From Flavobacterium sp. JAD_PAG50586_2 (GTDB taxonomy: Bacteria > Bacteroidota > Bacteroidia > Flavobacteriales > Flavobacteriaceae), in the NCBI GenBank assembly GCA_023213215.1, contig CP096136.1, forward strand, positions 1,612,001 to 1,676,000: a stretch of 64,000 nt of DNA, read 5' to 3'. The notes under the pieces are model-generated. The model did not search any database and was not told the origin of the DNA. It worked only from the letters and a program-made list of their open reading frames with translations. A program made the translations under genes and the position numbers. Numbering within the stretch: position 1 is the first letter of the stretch; each line of letters opens with the position of its first letter. This document shows positions 1-8,844 of the stretch, one piece after another.

Positions 1-1392
1 TCCGATAAGATATTCTAATTGTGATAGGAAAAGGGAACCTTTGTAATAAGATCCAATTGTATATGCCCGGTTTATATCATATCTGTCGCCTTGAGTTGAC
101 ATGGGCTGTTCCTTTCCAGTCTTTACAAAGGAGTAATAAGCTGAATAGATGGATTCAAAAGGGTTTTCGGCTTTCTTATCCGCAATTTCATTCAGTGCCA
201 AATATTCAATATAGGTTGAAAATCCTTCATCCATCCATGGATGTTTTGATTCGTTTGACGCTAAAACGTGCTGAAACCAGGAATGTGCCAATTCATGTGG
301 AGCCGCTTTCAACATTGCCTGTACAGATCCTGTCCCCAATATTAGCGTACACATAGCATATTCCATTCCGCCATCGCCACCTTGGATAAATGAATATTGT
401 TTATAGGGATAATCGCCAACAATCTTGTTGTAATAATCCATAACCCTAACCATTAAAGGCTGAAGGTTTTTCCAGTTTTCTATGTAATCCGGATTGTTTT
501 TATAAAGAAAATGTAAATCGACATTGTTTGGGCCTTTAACTACATCGTGAAGATAATTCCTATCGGCAGCAAAGGTAAAATCGTGGACATTTGGCGCTAT
601 GAAATGCCATGTTAGGGTTTTTGATTTTGGATCTTTCTTTACTTCCTTTCCTTTGTCTTCATAGCCAAAACCAATTTCGTTTTTGTTTTGCAGATAGCCT
701 GTCCCGCCAAGGATATAATTTTTATCGATAGTAATGGCTACATCAAAATTTCCCCAAACACCATGGAACTCCCTGGCAATGTAAGGATCGGCATGCCAGC
801 CTTCAAAATCAAATTCGGCTATTTTTGGATACCACTGTGCCATCGACAATTCGACACCAACCGAATTAGTCCTGCCCGAACGGCGAATCTGAACGGGAAC
901 CTGTCCGTCAAAATCTAAAGTCAAAGTAGTAGATTTCCCCGGAAGGATTGGTTTTGCCAAAGCGACCTCCAAAATAGTTCCAGCTACTTTTGTTTTGGCT
1001 GGAGCTCCGTCCTGGTTAAAGTTTGAGATTTTCAGATATCCAATCTCATTTGGCTGAAGCTTTGCAATTCGGCTTTCTACAATTTCCTTGCCATCAGTTC
1101 CTTTGGAAACGGTAACAAAACGAACATCAGGGTTTTCAATAGATTGTACCCGCATATCCATTTCGCTTCCAGGCTGAAACGCATTATTGTACAAATGATA
1201 ATAAACGGTTCGAAGTGTATCTGAGGAATTGTTGGTGTAGACCAGTTTTTGTTTTCCTTTATATTGATAAGTTTCCATATTGATGGAAACCTCCATTTTA
1301 TAATCTGCTTTTTGTTGCCAATAGCCTTTCGGTTGAGCAAAAACAGCAGTAAAACTGAAAAATATAAAACCAAATAGAATTTTGTGCTTCAT
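1..1392 (-). CDS. M1 family metallopeptidase (aminopeptidase N-like), C-terminus outside the window
   Basis: Reading the minus strand from the ATG at 1392 gives 464 open codons that run off the window edge, so the C-terminal part is missing. Residues 1-19 form a signal peptide ending in FTAVFAQ, so the protein is exported. The zinc site is complete: HELAH begins at about residue 366 and is followed after 18 residues by the Glu of WMDEGF (HExxH-x18-E). A GGMEYAM motif at about residue 341 stands in for the GAMEN substrate-binding motif. The family removes N-terminal residues from peptides using one Zn ion; here it probably acts in the periplasm or at the cell surface on peptide nutrients. It lies downstream of the S8 peptidase on the same strand but a terminator separates them, so it is probably a separate unit. 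The family call is firm; the exact substrate cannot be told. Confidence 0.93.
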   Translation of the reverse strand, partial: MKHKILFGFIFFSFTAVFAQPKGYWQQKADYKMEVSINMETYQYKGKQKLVYTNNSSDTLRTVYYHLYNNAFQPGSEMDMRVQSIENPDVRFVTVSKGTDGKEIVESRIAKLQPNEIGYLKISNFNQDGAPAKTKVAGTILEVALAKPILPGKSTTLTLDFDGQVPVQIRRSGRTNSVGVELSMAQWYPKIAEFDFEGWHADPYIAREFHGVWGNFDVAITIDKNYILGGTGYLQNKNEIGFGYEDKGKEVKKDPKSKTLTWHFIAPNVHDFTFAADRNYLHDVVKGPNNVDLHFLYKNNPDYIENWKNLQPLMVRVMDYYNKIVGDYPYKQYSFIQGGDGGMEYAMCTLILGTGSVQAMLKAAPHELAHSWFQHVLASNESKHPWMDEGFSTYIEYLALNEIADKKAENPFESIYSAYYSFVKTGKEQPMSTQGDRYDINRAYTIGSYYKGSLFLSQLEYLIG

Positions 1393-1405
1393 GCTGAAAT
1401 GAAAT

Positions 1406-1433
1406 AAAAAAAGGAAGGTTTTACGCTTCCTTT
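1406..1433 (-). terminator. Intrinsic terminator after the S8 peptidase gene
   Basis: An 8-bp stem (AAAGGAAG with CTTCCTTT, loop of 8) is followed on the minus strand by a T-run. It sits directly after the stop of the subtilase gene and just before the M1 peptidase start. Confidence 0.7.
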
Positions 1434-1437
1434 GTGT

Positions 1438-3012
1438 TTATAATTTAGGGTTGTTCTTTATCGAATTGGACATTTCCTCGGCCATTTTCAGTGCGTTGTA
1501 GGCGTTGACAATTTTGCCTGAAACTGAAGCTTGTGAAAAAGGGATCTTAATTCTTTTCTCGTCAACCAAAACCTCAAGATTCAAAGGAGTTCCCGATTGC
1601 ATTAAGATTTGTTTTACCTGCGCCGCTTTCAGATTTGGATAATACTCACGGATTAAGGTGGCAACACCAGCTGCATTTGGAGCAGCCATTGATGTTCCCT
1701 GCAAGTATTTGTATTTGTTACCAGGAACGGTTGCATAAATCTTTACCCCAGGAGCATAAACGTCTACATTTTTCTGTCCGTAGTTTGAAAATTTTGCAAT
1801 TACCTTTTCACCATATTCATAATTTAAGGCACCAATAGTCAATAAGTTGTCTGCAATTTCAGCACCATTTACTGCATCAGTCGGGAAATTTGGCTCCTTG
1901 TCTATGTCTTTGGCATCATTTCCTGCAGCGTGGACAATTAACACATCTTTACTTGCCGCATATTTTATAGCATCGTAAACCCATTCAGCATGTGGAGAGA
2001 AGTCTTTTCCAAAGCTTCCATTGATGACTTTTGCACCATTATCAACCGCATAACGAATGGCAAGAGCAATATCTTTGTCGTATTCATCACCATTTGGCAC
2101 TGCACGAATGGCCATAATTTCTACATTATCAGCAACACCATCGCCACCAAGTCCGTTATTTCTCGCCTGAGCTATAATTCCGGCAACATGTGTTCCGTGA
2201 AGGTTATCTTTACGTTCTTTGGAAAAGACAACATTATTGCCATATTTTTTGTCATTGATGTCTTCCGGATTGTCTCCAACCAATTTTCTTGCGTTGAAAT
2301 CTTTGTTAAGGTTATAATCCAATTGGTCATAAACATACTCCTGATAAGATTTTAAATCATCGTGAAAAGTATCGCCTTTCTGATTTGCGTAAGATAACAT
2401 GATTCTTTTGGCATCATACAATTCGAATTTAACCGAAGGCATGTCTTTTAATTCACTCAATGTATAGTTGTCTTTTTTCAATGCTTCGCGAACAGCCTTA
2501 TCGGCTTTCAATAAAACATCCACATTCTCCTTTGCATCTGTAAGATCAGCAATTTTCGCATTATAATCAGACAAAGCCTTTTTATAAGTTTCTGAACCGT
2601 CGTCCGGTTTTTTCAGGATACGTGTCATTTCAAGGTTCTCAGCATTTGAATCTCCTAAGAAATTCCATCCGTGTACATCATCTATGAATCCGTTTTTATC
2701 ATCGTCTTTTCCGTTGTTTGGAATCTCTTTTTTGTTGGTCCAAATCACAGGCTTAAGGTCTTCCTGATTGATATCAACACCCGAATCAACTACACCTACT
2801 ATAACCTTCACGCCTTTTTTACCTTTTAGAAGTTCTACGTATGCTTTGTCAACACTCATTCCCGGAATTGAATCTTTTTCCAGGTCAAGATGGCTCCAAC
2901 GTTTTAACTGCTGGTCTGTTAAAGGTGCTTTTTTGGTAAAGTTTTGACTCGTTCCCTGAGCATAGATTGTCAATGAAAACAGTGACAACAGTAAAAATTG
3001 TAAAACTCTCAT
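1438..3012 (-). CDS. S8 family serine peptidase (subtilase), secreted
   Basis: A 524-residue subtilisin-like protease with a signal peptide (MRVLQFLLLSLFSLTIYAQ). The catalytic triad is visible: Asp76 in VVDSGVD, His272 in LHGTHVAG and Ser441 in GTSMAAP, with oxyanion Asn365 in HAAGND. Between Asp and His lies an insert of about 195 residues, rich in Lys and Asp, far longer than in subtilisin; such inserts occur in Bacteroidota subtilases. No T9SS sorting domain is seen at the C-terminus, so the enzyme probably stays in the periplasm or outer membrane. It hydrolyses proteins with broad specificity, judging from the family. A terminator follows the gene, and the MBL hydrolase lies 69 bases upstream on the same strand, so co-transcription with it is possible. 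Confidence 0.95.
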   Translation of the reverse strand: MRVLQFLLLSLFSLTIYAQGTSQNFTKKAPLTDQQLKRWSHLDLEKDSIPGMSVDKAYVELLKGKKGVKVIVGVVDSGVDINQEDLKPVIWTNKKEIPNNGKDDDKNGFIDDVHGWNFLGDSNAENLEMTRILKKPDDGSETYKKALSDYNAKIADLTDAKENVDVLLKADKAVREALKKDNYTLSELKDMPSVKFELYDAKRIMLSYANQKGDTFHDDLKSYQEYVYDQLDYNLNKDFNARKLVGDNPEDINDKKYGNNVVFSKERKDNLHGTHVAGIIAQARNNGLGGDGVADNVEIMAIRAVPNGDEYDKDIALAIRYAVDNGAKVINGSFGKDFSPHAEWVYDAIKYAASKDVLIVHAAGNDAKDIDKEPNFPTDAVNGAEIADNLLTIGALNYEYGEKVIAKFSNYGQKNVDVYAPGVKIYATVPGNKYKYLQGTSMAAPNAAGVATLIREYYPNLKAAQVKQILMQSGTPLNLEVLVDEKRIKIPFSQASVSGKIVNAYNALKMAEEMSNSIKNNPKL

Positions 3013-3081
3013 GTTTATAAATTTATTTTCTGAATTGGTGTAAAATTAAAATGTTTTGTTACAAATTAGAAATGATTAACA

Positions 3082-3942
3082 CTACGTTAAGATATCATCA
3101 CAATGTAAAATTTCCTTTAAACGTATGCCTTTTTCGGTGTTTTCAACAGTTATGATTTGATTATGGGCATCGTGTTCTAACCATAAATAATAATTGTTTT
3201 CTAATGCCGAATGTAGGAATTTCGATTTTTCGGGCATCGTCAGAAGCGGTCTTGTATCGTAGCCCATTACATAAGGTAACGGCAAATGGCCGGCAGTTGG
3301 GATTAAGTCTGCACAAAAAACGATGGTTTTGTCCTGAAATTTAATATGTGGTATCATCATCTTTTCGGTATGCCCGTCGACATAAAAGATGCCAAAGCCT
3401 AATTCATCCGAAACACCAAAATCACCTTCAGGCCTTTTGATAAAATTTAATTGACCGCTTTCCTGCATTGGCAGGATATTTTCTGTCAAAAACGAAGCTT
3501 TCTCACGGGCATTGGGTTTTGTTGCCCATTCCCAGTGATTTTCATTTGTCCAATATTTAGCATTTTTAAAGGCTACTTCATAACCGGTTTTATCGGTATT
3601 CCATTTTACGCTTCCGCCGCAATGATCGAAATGCAGATGCGTCATAAAAACATCTGTAATGTCATCACGGTGAAAACCATATTTGGCTAATGATGCATCG
3701 ATGGAATGATTTCCCCAAAGTGAATAATAGCCAAAGAATTTTTCCGACTGTTTATCTCCCATACCTGTATCAATTAGGATTAATCGGTTTCCGTCTTCAA
3801 TGAGCATGCATCTTGCGGCGATGTCAATCAGGTTATTGTCGTCTGCCGGATTGGTTTTTGACCAGATGGTTTTAGGCACAACGCCAAACATAGCGCCGCC
3901 ATCGAGCTTAAAATTTCCGGCTTCTATTGGGTAAATTTTCAT
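3082..3942 (-). CDS. MBL fold metallo-hydrolase
   Basis: A 286-residue cytosolic protein without a signal peptide. The metallo-beta-lactamase signature HLHFDH (His102, His104, Asp106, His107) follows a strand ending in LIDTGMGD (about residues 56-63). Later metal or active-site residues are in VDGHT, in CADLIPTAGH and in EHDAH. The overall layout matches the lactonase/glyoxalase-like branch of the fold, which hydrolyses esters, lactones or thioesters with two metal ions, but the substrate cannot be read from sequence; a quorum-quenching lactonase is one possibility only. It is divergent from sufA, with 139 bases between the two starts, and lies upstream of the S8 peptidase. Confidence 0.88.
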   Translation of the reverse strand: MKIYPIEAGNFKLDGGAMFGVVPKTIWSKTNPADDNNLIDIAARCMLIEDGNRLILIDTGMGDKQSEKFFGYYSLWGNHSIDASLAKYGFHRDDITDVFMTHLHFDHCGGSVKWNTDKTGYEVAFKNAKYWTNENHWEWATKPNAREKASFLTENILPMQESGQLNFIKRPEGDFGVSDELGFGIFYVDGHTEKMMIPHIKFQDKTIVFCADLIPTAGHLPLPYVMGYDTRPLLTMPEKSKFLHSALENNYYLWLEHDAHNQIITVENTEKGIRLKEILHCDDILT

Positions 3943-4022
3943 TTTTTAATCTTTTTACAAATTTATAGAATTAAAAATCATTTTTCTCTATTCTTACATT
4001 CGTTATAAAAATGTTAGAGATT

Positions 4023-4052
4023 CTTGAAAAAAGGATATTTGTAGTAACTTTG
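4023..4052 (+). promoter_or_regulatory. Bacteroidota-type promoter of the sufABCD operon
   Basis: TAACTTTG at 4045-4052 fits the -7 consensus TAnnTTTG, and a TTG at 4024-4026 lies 18 bases upstream as a -33-like element. The sufA start is about 30 bases downstream. No binding site for an Fe-S regulator such as IscR is evident. Confidence 0.6.
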
Positions 4053-4081
4053 CGGTTAATTTAGACAAAATCAAAATAGAC

Positions 4082-4411
4082 ATGATTAAAGTATCTGATG
4101 ACGCAAGTAAAAAAATCGTTTCGATGATGACGGAAGACGGTTTTGATGCAGCCAAAGATTACGTTCGTGTAGGCGTAAAAAGTGGTGGTTGCTCAGGCTT
4201 GTCGTATGAATTGAAATTTGACAAAGAACTTGGCGAAAATGATAAGGTTTTCGAAGATAATAATGTGAAAATAGCCGTGGAAAAAAAATCGTTTTTGTAC
4301 TTAGCAGGAACCATTTTAGAATTCTCAGGCGGATTAAACGGAAAAGGATTTGTGTTCAACAATCCGAATGCGAGCAGAACTTGTGGGTGCGGTGAATCGT
4401 TTTCACTATAA
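4082..4411 (+). CDS. sufA: A-type iron-sulfur cluster carrier protein (SufA/IscA/HesB family)
   Basis: A 109-residue protein of normal family length. The three cluster-binding cysteines are present: Cys37 in GGCSGL, and Cys101 and Cys103 in the C-terminal CGCG motif. The family receives Fe-S clusters from the SufBCD scaffold and hands them to client proteins in the cytosol. It is the first gene of a tight operon, with sufB starting 15 bases after its stop, and has its own promoter upstream. The name sufA rests on the neighbourhood; by sequence alone IscA or ErpA would fit equally well. Confidence 0.95.
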   Translation: MIKVSDDASKKIVSMMTEDGFDAAKDYVRVGVKSGGCSGLSYELKFDKELGENDKVFEDNNVKIAVEKKSFLYLAGTILEFSGGLNGKGFVFNNPNASRTCGCGESFSL

Positions 4412-4426
4412 AACTAAAACAATCAA

Positions 4427-5875
4427 ATGGCGAAATACACGGAGGACGATTTAAAAGTTGAACTCGAAAGCAAAGAGTATGAATATGGATTTTATACCGA
4501 TTTTGAGTCGGATACTTTTCCTATTGGATTAAACGAAGATATTGTTCGTGCCATTTCCTTGAAAAAGGAAGAACCACAATGGATGACTGACTGGCGTATT
4601 GAAGCTTTTCGTGCATGGCAGGAAATGATTGAACCAAATTGGGCTAACGTAAATTATGAAAAACCCGATTTTCAGGCGATTTCGTATTATTCTGCCCCGA
4701 AAACAGTTGATCCCAACAAAACATTGGATGATGTTGATCCGGAACTTTTGGAAATGTACAAAAAGCTCGGAATTTCATTGGACGAACAGAAAAAGATGAA
4801 CAATATTGCAATGGATATTGTAGTGGATTCGGTTTCTGTGGCAACAACATTCAAGAAAACATTAAACGAAAAAGGGATTATTTTCTGCCCGATTTCTGAA
4901 GCCATTAAAGAACATCCTGAATTGGTAAAGAAATATCTCGGAACCATCGTTCCGCAGAAAGACAACTTCTACGCAGCATTGAACTCAGCAGTTTTCTCTG
5001 ACGGAAGTTTCTGTTATATACCAAAAGGCGTTCGTTGCCCGATGGAACTCTCAACCTATTTCCGAATCAACCAGGCCGGAACAGGGCAATTTGAAAGAAC
5101 ACTTTTGATTGCCGATGAAGGAAGTTACGTTTCCTATCTGGAAGGTTGTACGGCGCCAAGTCGCGATGAAAATCAATTGCATGCTGCTGTTGTTGAGTTA
5201 ATTGCTTTAGATGACGCCGAAATCAAATATTCAACGGTTCAAAACTGGTATCCTGGAAATAAAGAAGGAAAAGGCGGAGTTTTCAATTTCGTAACCAAAA
5301 GAGGTTTGTGCGAGAAAAACGCGAAAATCTCATGGACGCAGGTGGAAACCGGTTCGGCTATTACGTGGAAATATCCTTCCGTTATTTTGAAGGGTGATAA
5401 TTCAATTGGTGAATTCTACTCGATTGCGGTAACCAATAATTACCAGCAGGCCGATACGGGAACGAAGATGATCCATTTGGGAAAAAACTCAAAATCGACT
5501 ATCATCTCTAAAGGAATTTCAGCCGGAAAATCGCAAAACAGTTACAGAGGTTTGGTTCAGATAAGTGCCCGTGCAGATAACGCGCGTAACTTTTCGCAAT
5601 GCGACTCGCTTTTGATGGGAAATAATTGCGGCGCACACACATTTCCATACATCGAAAGCAAAAATTCATCTGCTATAATCGAACACGAAGCCACGACTTC
5701 AAAAATTGGTGAAGACCAGGTTTTCTATTGCAACCAGCGTGGAATACCAACCGAAAAAGCAATTGCCTTAATCGTAAACGGTTTCAGCAAGGACGTATTG
5801 AACAAACTTCCGATGGAATTTGCCGTGGAAGCCCAAAAATTACTTGAAATCTCTTTAGAAGGTTCAGTAGGATAA
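4427..5875 (+). CDS. sufB: Fe-S cluster assembly protein SufB
   Basis: A 482-residue protein with the SufB/SufD beta-helix core and the longer N-terminus typical of SufB. Recognisable conserved stretches are [20 protein letters not shown] (about 198-217), YLEGCTAP with its Cys, [16 protein letters not shown], and [13 protein letters not shown]; the last carries the cysteine thought to receive persulfide sulfur in the family. SufB is the scaffold on which the cluster forms, in a complex with SufC and SufD, fed with sulfur by SufS-SufE. It lies between sufA and sufC in the same operon. Length and motifs are normal. Confidence 0.98.
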   Translation: MAKYTEDDLKVELESKEYEYGFYTDFESDTFPIGLNEDIVRAISLKKEEPQWMTDWRIEAFRAWQEMIEPNWANVNYEKPDFQAISYYSAPKTVDPNKTLDDVDPELLEMYKKLGISLDEQKKMNNIAMDIVVDSVSVATTFKKTLNEKGIIFCPISEAIKEHPELVKKYLGTIVPQKDNFYAALNSAVFSDGSFCYIPKGVRCPMELSTYFRINQAGTGQFERTLLIADEGSYVSYLEGCTAPSRDENQLHAAVVELIALDDAEIKYSTVQNWYPGNKEGKGGVFNFVTKRGLCEKNAKISWTQVETGSAITWKYPSVILKGDNSIGEFYSIAVTNNYQQADTGTKMIHLGKNSKSTIISKGISAGKSQNSYRGLVQISARADNARNFSQCDSLLMGNNCGAHTFPYIESKNSSAIIEHEATTSKIGEDQVFYCNQRGIPTEKAIALIVNGFSKDVLNKLPMEFAVEAQKLLEISLEGSVG

Positions 5876-5900
5876 TCATAATAAAAAACACATTCAAAAA

Positions 5901-6650
5901 ATGTTAAGCATAAGAAATTTACACGCAAGTGTTGAAGACAAAGATATTTTAAGAGGAATCAACCTGGAAGTCCACGCTGGAGAAGTCCATGCAATCATGG
6001 GGCCAAACGGTGCCGGAAAAAGTACGTTGGCGTCTATCATTGCCGGAAATGAAAAATACGAAGTTTCAGAAGGCGAAATCCTTTTGGAAGGTGAAGATAT
6101 TTCAGAATTGGCTCCGGAAGAAAGAGCGCACAAAGGTGTTTTCCTTTCCTTTCAATATCCAGTAGAAATTCCTGGAGTTTCGGTAACGAACTTCATGAAA
6201 ACAGCTATCAACGAAAGCCGGAAAGCCAATGGAAAAGAAGAAATGCCGGCGAATGAAATGCTGAAATTAATCCGCGAGAAATCTGAATTACTGGAAATCG
6301 ACCGTAAGTTTTTGTCACGTTCGTTAAACGAAGGTTTTTCGGGTGGAGAAAAGAAACGTAACGAAATCTTCCAAATGGCCATGTTGGAGCCAAAACTGGC
6401 CATCCTTGACGAAACCGATTCAGGTTTGGATATTGATGCATTACGAATTGTTGCCAATGGTGTAAACAAATTGAAAAGCCAAAACAATGCAGTAGTTGTA
6501 ATTACACACTACCAACGTTTATTAGACTATATTATTCCAGATTTTGTTCATGTTTTGATGGATGGAAAAATTGTAAAATCTGGTGGAAAAGAACTGGCTT
6601 ACGAACTGGAAGAAAAAGGATACGACTGGATTAAAAGTGAATTGGTTTAA
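5901..6650 (+). CDS. sufC: Fe-S cluster assembly ATPase SufC
   Basis: A 249-residue ABC-type ATPase. Walker A is GPNGAGKST (residues 34-42), the ABC signature is FSGGEKKRNE, where the extra EKKRNE is typical of SufC, Walker B is LAILDETDSGLD, and the switch His is in VITHYQ. It hydrolyses ATP in the cytosolic SufBCD complex to drive the rearrangement needed for cluster assembly; it is not a transporter subunit. It starts 25 bases after sufB. The 83 bases between sufC and sufD hold a hairpin made of repeated words, described as a separate entry. Confidence 0.98.
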   Translation: MLSIRNLHASVEDKDILRGINLEVHAGEVHAIMGPNGAGKSTLASIIAGNEKYEVSEGEILLEGEDISELAPEERAHKGVFLSFQYPVEIPGVSVTNFMKTAINESRKANGKEEMPANEMLKLIREKSELLEIDRKFLSRSLNEGFSGGEKKRNEIFQMAMLEPKLAILDETDSGLDIDALRIVANGVNKLKSQNNAVVVITHYQRLLDYIIPDFVHVLMDGKIVKSGGKELAYELEEKGYDWIKSELV

Positions 6651-6656
6651 AAATTT

Positions 6657-6722
6657 GTTTAAGGTTTAAGGTTTAAAGTTGTTGCAGATAACTTTAAACT
6701 TTCGAAACTTTAAACTTTAAAC
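6657..6722. repeat. Word-repeat hairpin between sufC and sufD
   Basis: The left arm is built from repeats of GTTTAAG and the right arm from repeats of CTTTAAA. The arms are largely complementary over about 24 bp, with a loop of about 10 bases (GTTGCAGAT). There is no T-run, so it is not a classic terminator. It lies inside an operon and might modulate the sufC:sufD ratio or protect mRNA ends; that is inference. Confidence 0.65.
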
Positions 6723-6733
6723 AAAAGAAAAAC

Positions 6734-8050
6734 ATGGAATTAAAAGATAAATTAATCTCGTCTTTTATGGCGTTTGAAGAAAGCATTGATGTTCACAATG
6801 AACTGCACGATGTTCGGACTTCGGCTATAAAGAACTTTGAAAATAAAGGTTTCCCCACCAAAAAAGAGGAAGCCTGGAAATATACTTCGCTGAATGCAAT
6901 TTTGAAAAATGATTATTCAGTATTTCCGAAACATGAAAATACCATTGAATTTAAGGATGTAAAGAAATATTTCCTGCACGAAATTGACACACACAAAGTC
7001 ATTTTTGTGGATGGGAAATTCAGTTCATTCTTATCGGCAACCACACATGACGGAATCGACGTTTGTCTAATGTCATCGGCATTGAATAAGCCAAAATATA
7101 AAATGGTAATTGATGAGTTTTTCAACAAAATTGCCAGTAAGGATGAAACTTTGACAAGTTTAAATACGGCTTTCGCTAATGAAGGAGCGTATATCAACAT
7201 CCCGAAAAGCAAGGTTGTAGAAAAGCCGATCGAAATCATTTATTTCTCAACTGGCATCGAAAGCGCTTTGATGCTTCAGCCAAGAAATTTGGTAATTGTT
7301 GGAGAAAATGCCTTGGTTCAAATCATTGAAAGACATCAGTCGTTAAACGAAAATCCGGTATTGACGAATTCAGTTACTGAGATTTTTGCACAAAAAAGAG
7401 CGATTGTCGATTACTATAAAATCCAAAATGACCTTCAGTCGGCAAATCTGATTGACAACACCTATATTTCACAAAAACAGGAAAGCAGGGTTTCAGTGCA
7501 CACGTTTTCTTTTGGCGGAAACATTACGAGAAACAACCTAAATTTCTATCATTTTGGGGAAAGAATCGATTCAACCCTAAAAGGAATTACAATCATCGGC
7601 GACAAGCAGCATGTAGATCATTACACTCTGGTAAATCACGCAACACCAAACTGCGAAAGCCATCAGAACTATAAAACCATTTTAGCTGACAGTTCAACCG
7701 GAGTTTTCAACGGAAAGATTTTTGTTGAAAAGGAAGCGCAGAAAACCGATGCTTTCCAACAAAATAATAACATTCTGTTAGGCGATAAAGCAACTATAAA
7801 CGCAAAGCCACAATTGGAAATTTTTGCAGACGACGTAAAATGTTCGCACGGTTGTACCATAGGGCAATTAGACGAAAATGCTATGTTTTATATGCAGCAG
7901 CGTGGAATTCCGAAAAAGGAAGCCAAAGCTTTATTGATGTATGCTTTTTCAAATGAAGTCATAGAAAGCATCAAAATCCCTGAACTGAAACAAAGAATTA
8001 CCAAAATCATTGCTAATAAGCTTGGTGTGAATTTAGGTTTTGATTTATAA
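6734..8050 (+). CDS. sufD: Fe-S cluster assembly protein SufD
   Basis: A 438-residue paralogue of SufB with the same beta-helix core. Diagnostic stretches are KKEEAWKYTSL near residue 41, the central SVHTFSFGGNITRNNLN region, and the C-terminal DVKCSHGCTIGQLDENAMFY with the conserved CSHG motif. SufD completes the SufB-C2-D scaffold complex and is needed for iron acquisition during assembly. It is the last gene of the sufABCD operon and is followed at once by a strong bidirectional terminator. Length and motifs are normal. Confidence 0.97.
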   Translation: MELKDKLISSFMAFEESIDVHNELHDVRTSAIKNFENKGFPTKKEEAWKYTSLNAILKNDYSVFPKHENTIEFKDVKKYFLHEIDTHKVIFVDGKFSSFLSATTHDGIDVCLMSSALNKPKYKMVIDEFFNKIASKDETLTSLNTAFANEGAYINIPKSKVVEKPIEIIYFSTGIESALMLQPRNLVIVGENALVQIIERHQSLNENPVLTNSVTEIFAQKRAIVDYYKIQNDLQSANLIDNTYISQKQESRVSVHTFSFGGNITRNNLNFYHFGERIDSTLKGITIIGDKQHVDHYTLVNHATPNCESHQNYKTILADSSTGVFNGKIFVEKEAQKTDAFQQNNNILLGDKATINAKPQLEIFADDVKCSHGCTIGQLDENAMFYMQQRGIPKKEAKALLMYAFSNEVIESIKIPELKQRITKIIANKLGVNLGFDL

Positions 8051-8079
8051 AAAAGTCCCGAAATTTTCGGGACTTTTTT
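8051..8079. terminator. Bidirectional intrinsic terminator between sufD and a lipoprotein gene
   Basis: GTCCCGAAA and TTTCGGGAC form a hairpin flanked by A-run and T-run on the two sides, so it can end both sufD (plus) and the convergent lipoprotein gene (minus). Confidence 0.88.
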
Positions 8080-8086
8080 GTTGTTA

Positions 8087-8782
8087 TTAGTGAAGATCGT
8101 AACTTGTAAGGTATCTTGTTTTAGTTATATTATCGGTGCTCATTGTAGCACTATCGTATATCAATCCAATATCTTTTGCATACCAATTTTCACCATCGAT
8201 AGTTACGGTTTGCGAATTTACTTTCTCAGTAACATGCATTTCCGTTTTTATAACATTAGTGTATGTTACACTACCTAAAGTAACGCTTACGTCCCTTGCA
8301 ATAATCTTTCCTTCGTAATTTATGGTTGCAGTTGTACTGCCCGAACTAGAACCTGTATAAGTTACTTTCGGTTTAGCAGAACCGCTCCAGGTTTCACCAA
8401 CCTGAAGGTCATCCTGTAACATCTTCATTTCAAATCCGGCTATAGTAATGAAAAGCGAGCCTTGAGTTTGGGTTGAAGGTGATGCTTTCTGATAATAGGA
8501 AGCTCCTCTTTTATTCATATAGGTTTGAATATCTATTTGACTGTCGGCATCAGTATCGGTCATTTCATAATAGGTTTTCCCTCCAAAAGTTGTAGTTCCT
8601 ATTAGTTTAATTTCAGTGGCATCTACATCATTAGAATACTCCCATTTGTTATTTACTGCCATTGGGAAATAGTCTCCGGTTGTTGTTCCGTTTGATTCTG
8701 CCGCCGAATCATCGCTGCTGCAGGAAGTAAATGAACAGGCAGATAGAAATAGTAAGCTTAAGATTTTAAAAGATGTTTTCAT
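8087..8782 (-). CDS. Hypothetical lipoprotein
   Basis: A 231-residue protein not assigned to a named family. The N-terminus is a lipoprotein signal with a lipobox ending FTSC, followed by SSDDSAAES; acidic and serine residues just after the cysteine resemble the lipoprotein export signal that carries Bacteroidota lipoproteins to the cell surface. The rest is rich in Thr, Ser and beta-strand-like segments and contains NNKWEYSNDVDATEI and GENWYAKDIGLIYD, the kind of pattern found in secreted proteins with repeated beta sheets. It is monocistronic, convergent with sufD. It splits the two suf operons, but nothing in the sequence ties it to Fe-S assembly. Confidence 0.8.
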   Translation of the reverse strand: MKTSFKILSLLFLSACSFTSCSSDDSAAESNGTTTGDYFPMAVNNKWEYSNDVDATEIKLIGTTTFGGKTYYEMTDTDADSQIDIQTYMNKRGASYYQKASPSTQTQGSLFITIAGFEMKMLQDDLQVGETWSGSAKPKVTYTGSSSGSTTATINYEGKIIARDVSVTLGSVTYTNVIKTEMHVTEKVNSQTVTIDGENWYAKDIGLIYDSATMSTDNITKTRYLTSYDLH

Positions 8783-8844
8783 ATAAAGGTTTTTAGTGTA
8801 GATTTCAAATATACAGATTTTAGTATGGATTTTATTTTTTAAAA

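Noticed and set aside
1077..1373. 98-codon minus-strand frame MVLYFSVLLLFLLNRK
   Set aside because: It is a shadow frame of the M1 peptidase, whose own frame runs from 1392 through the window edge with all motifs.
1990..2355. 121-codon plus-strand reading frame inside the S8 peptidase gene
   Set aside because: It is fully covered by a well-supported gene on the other strand and shows no protein-like composition.
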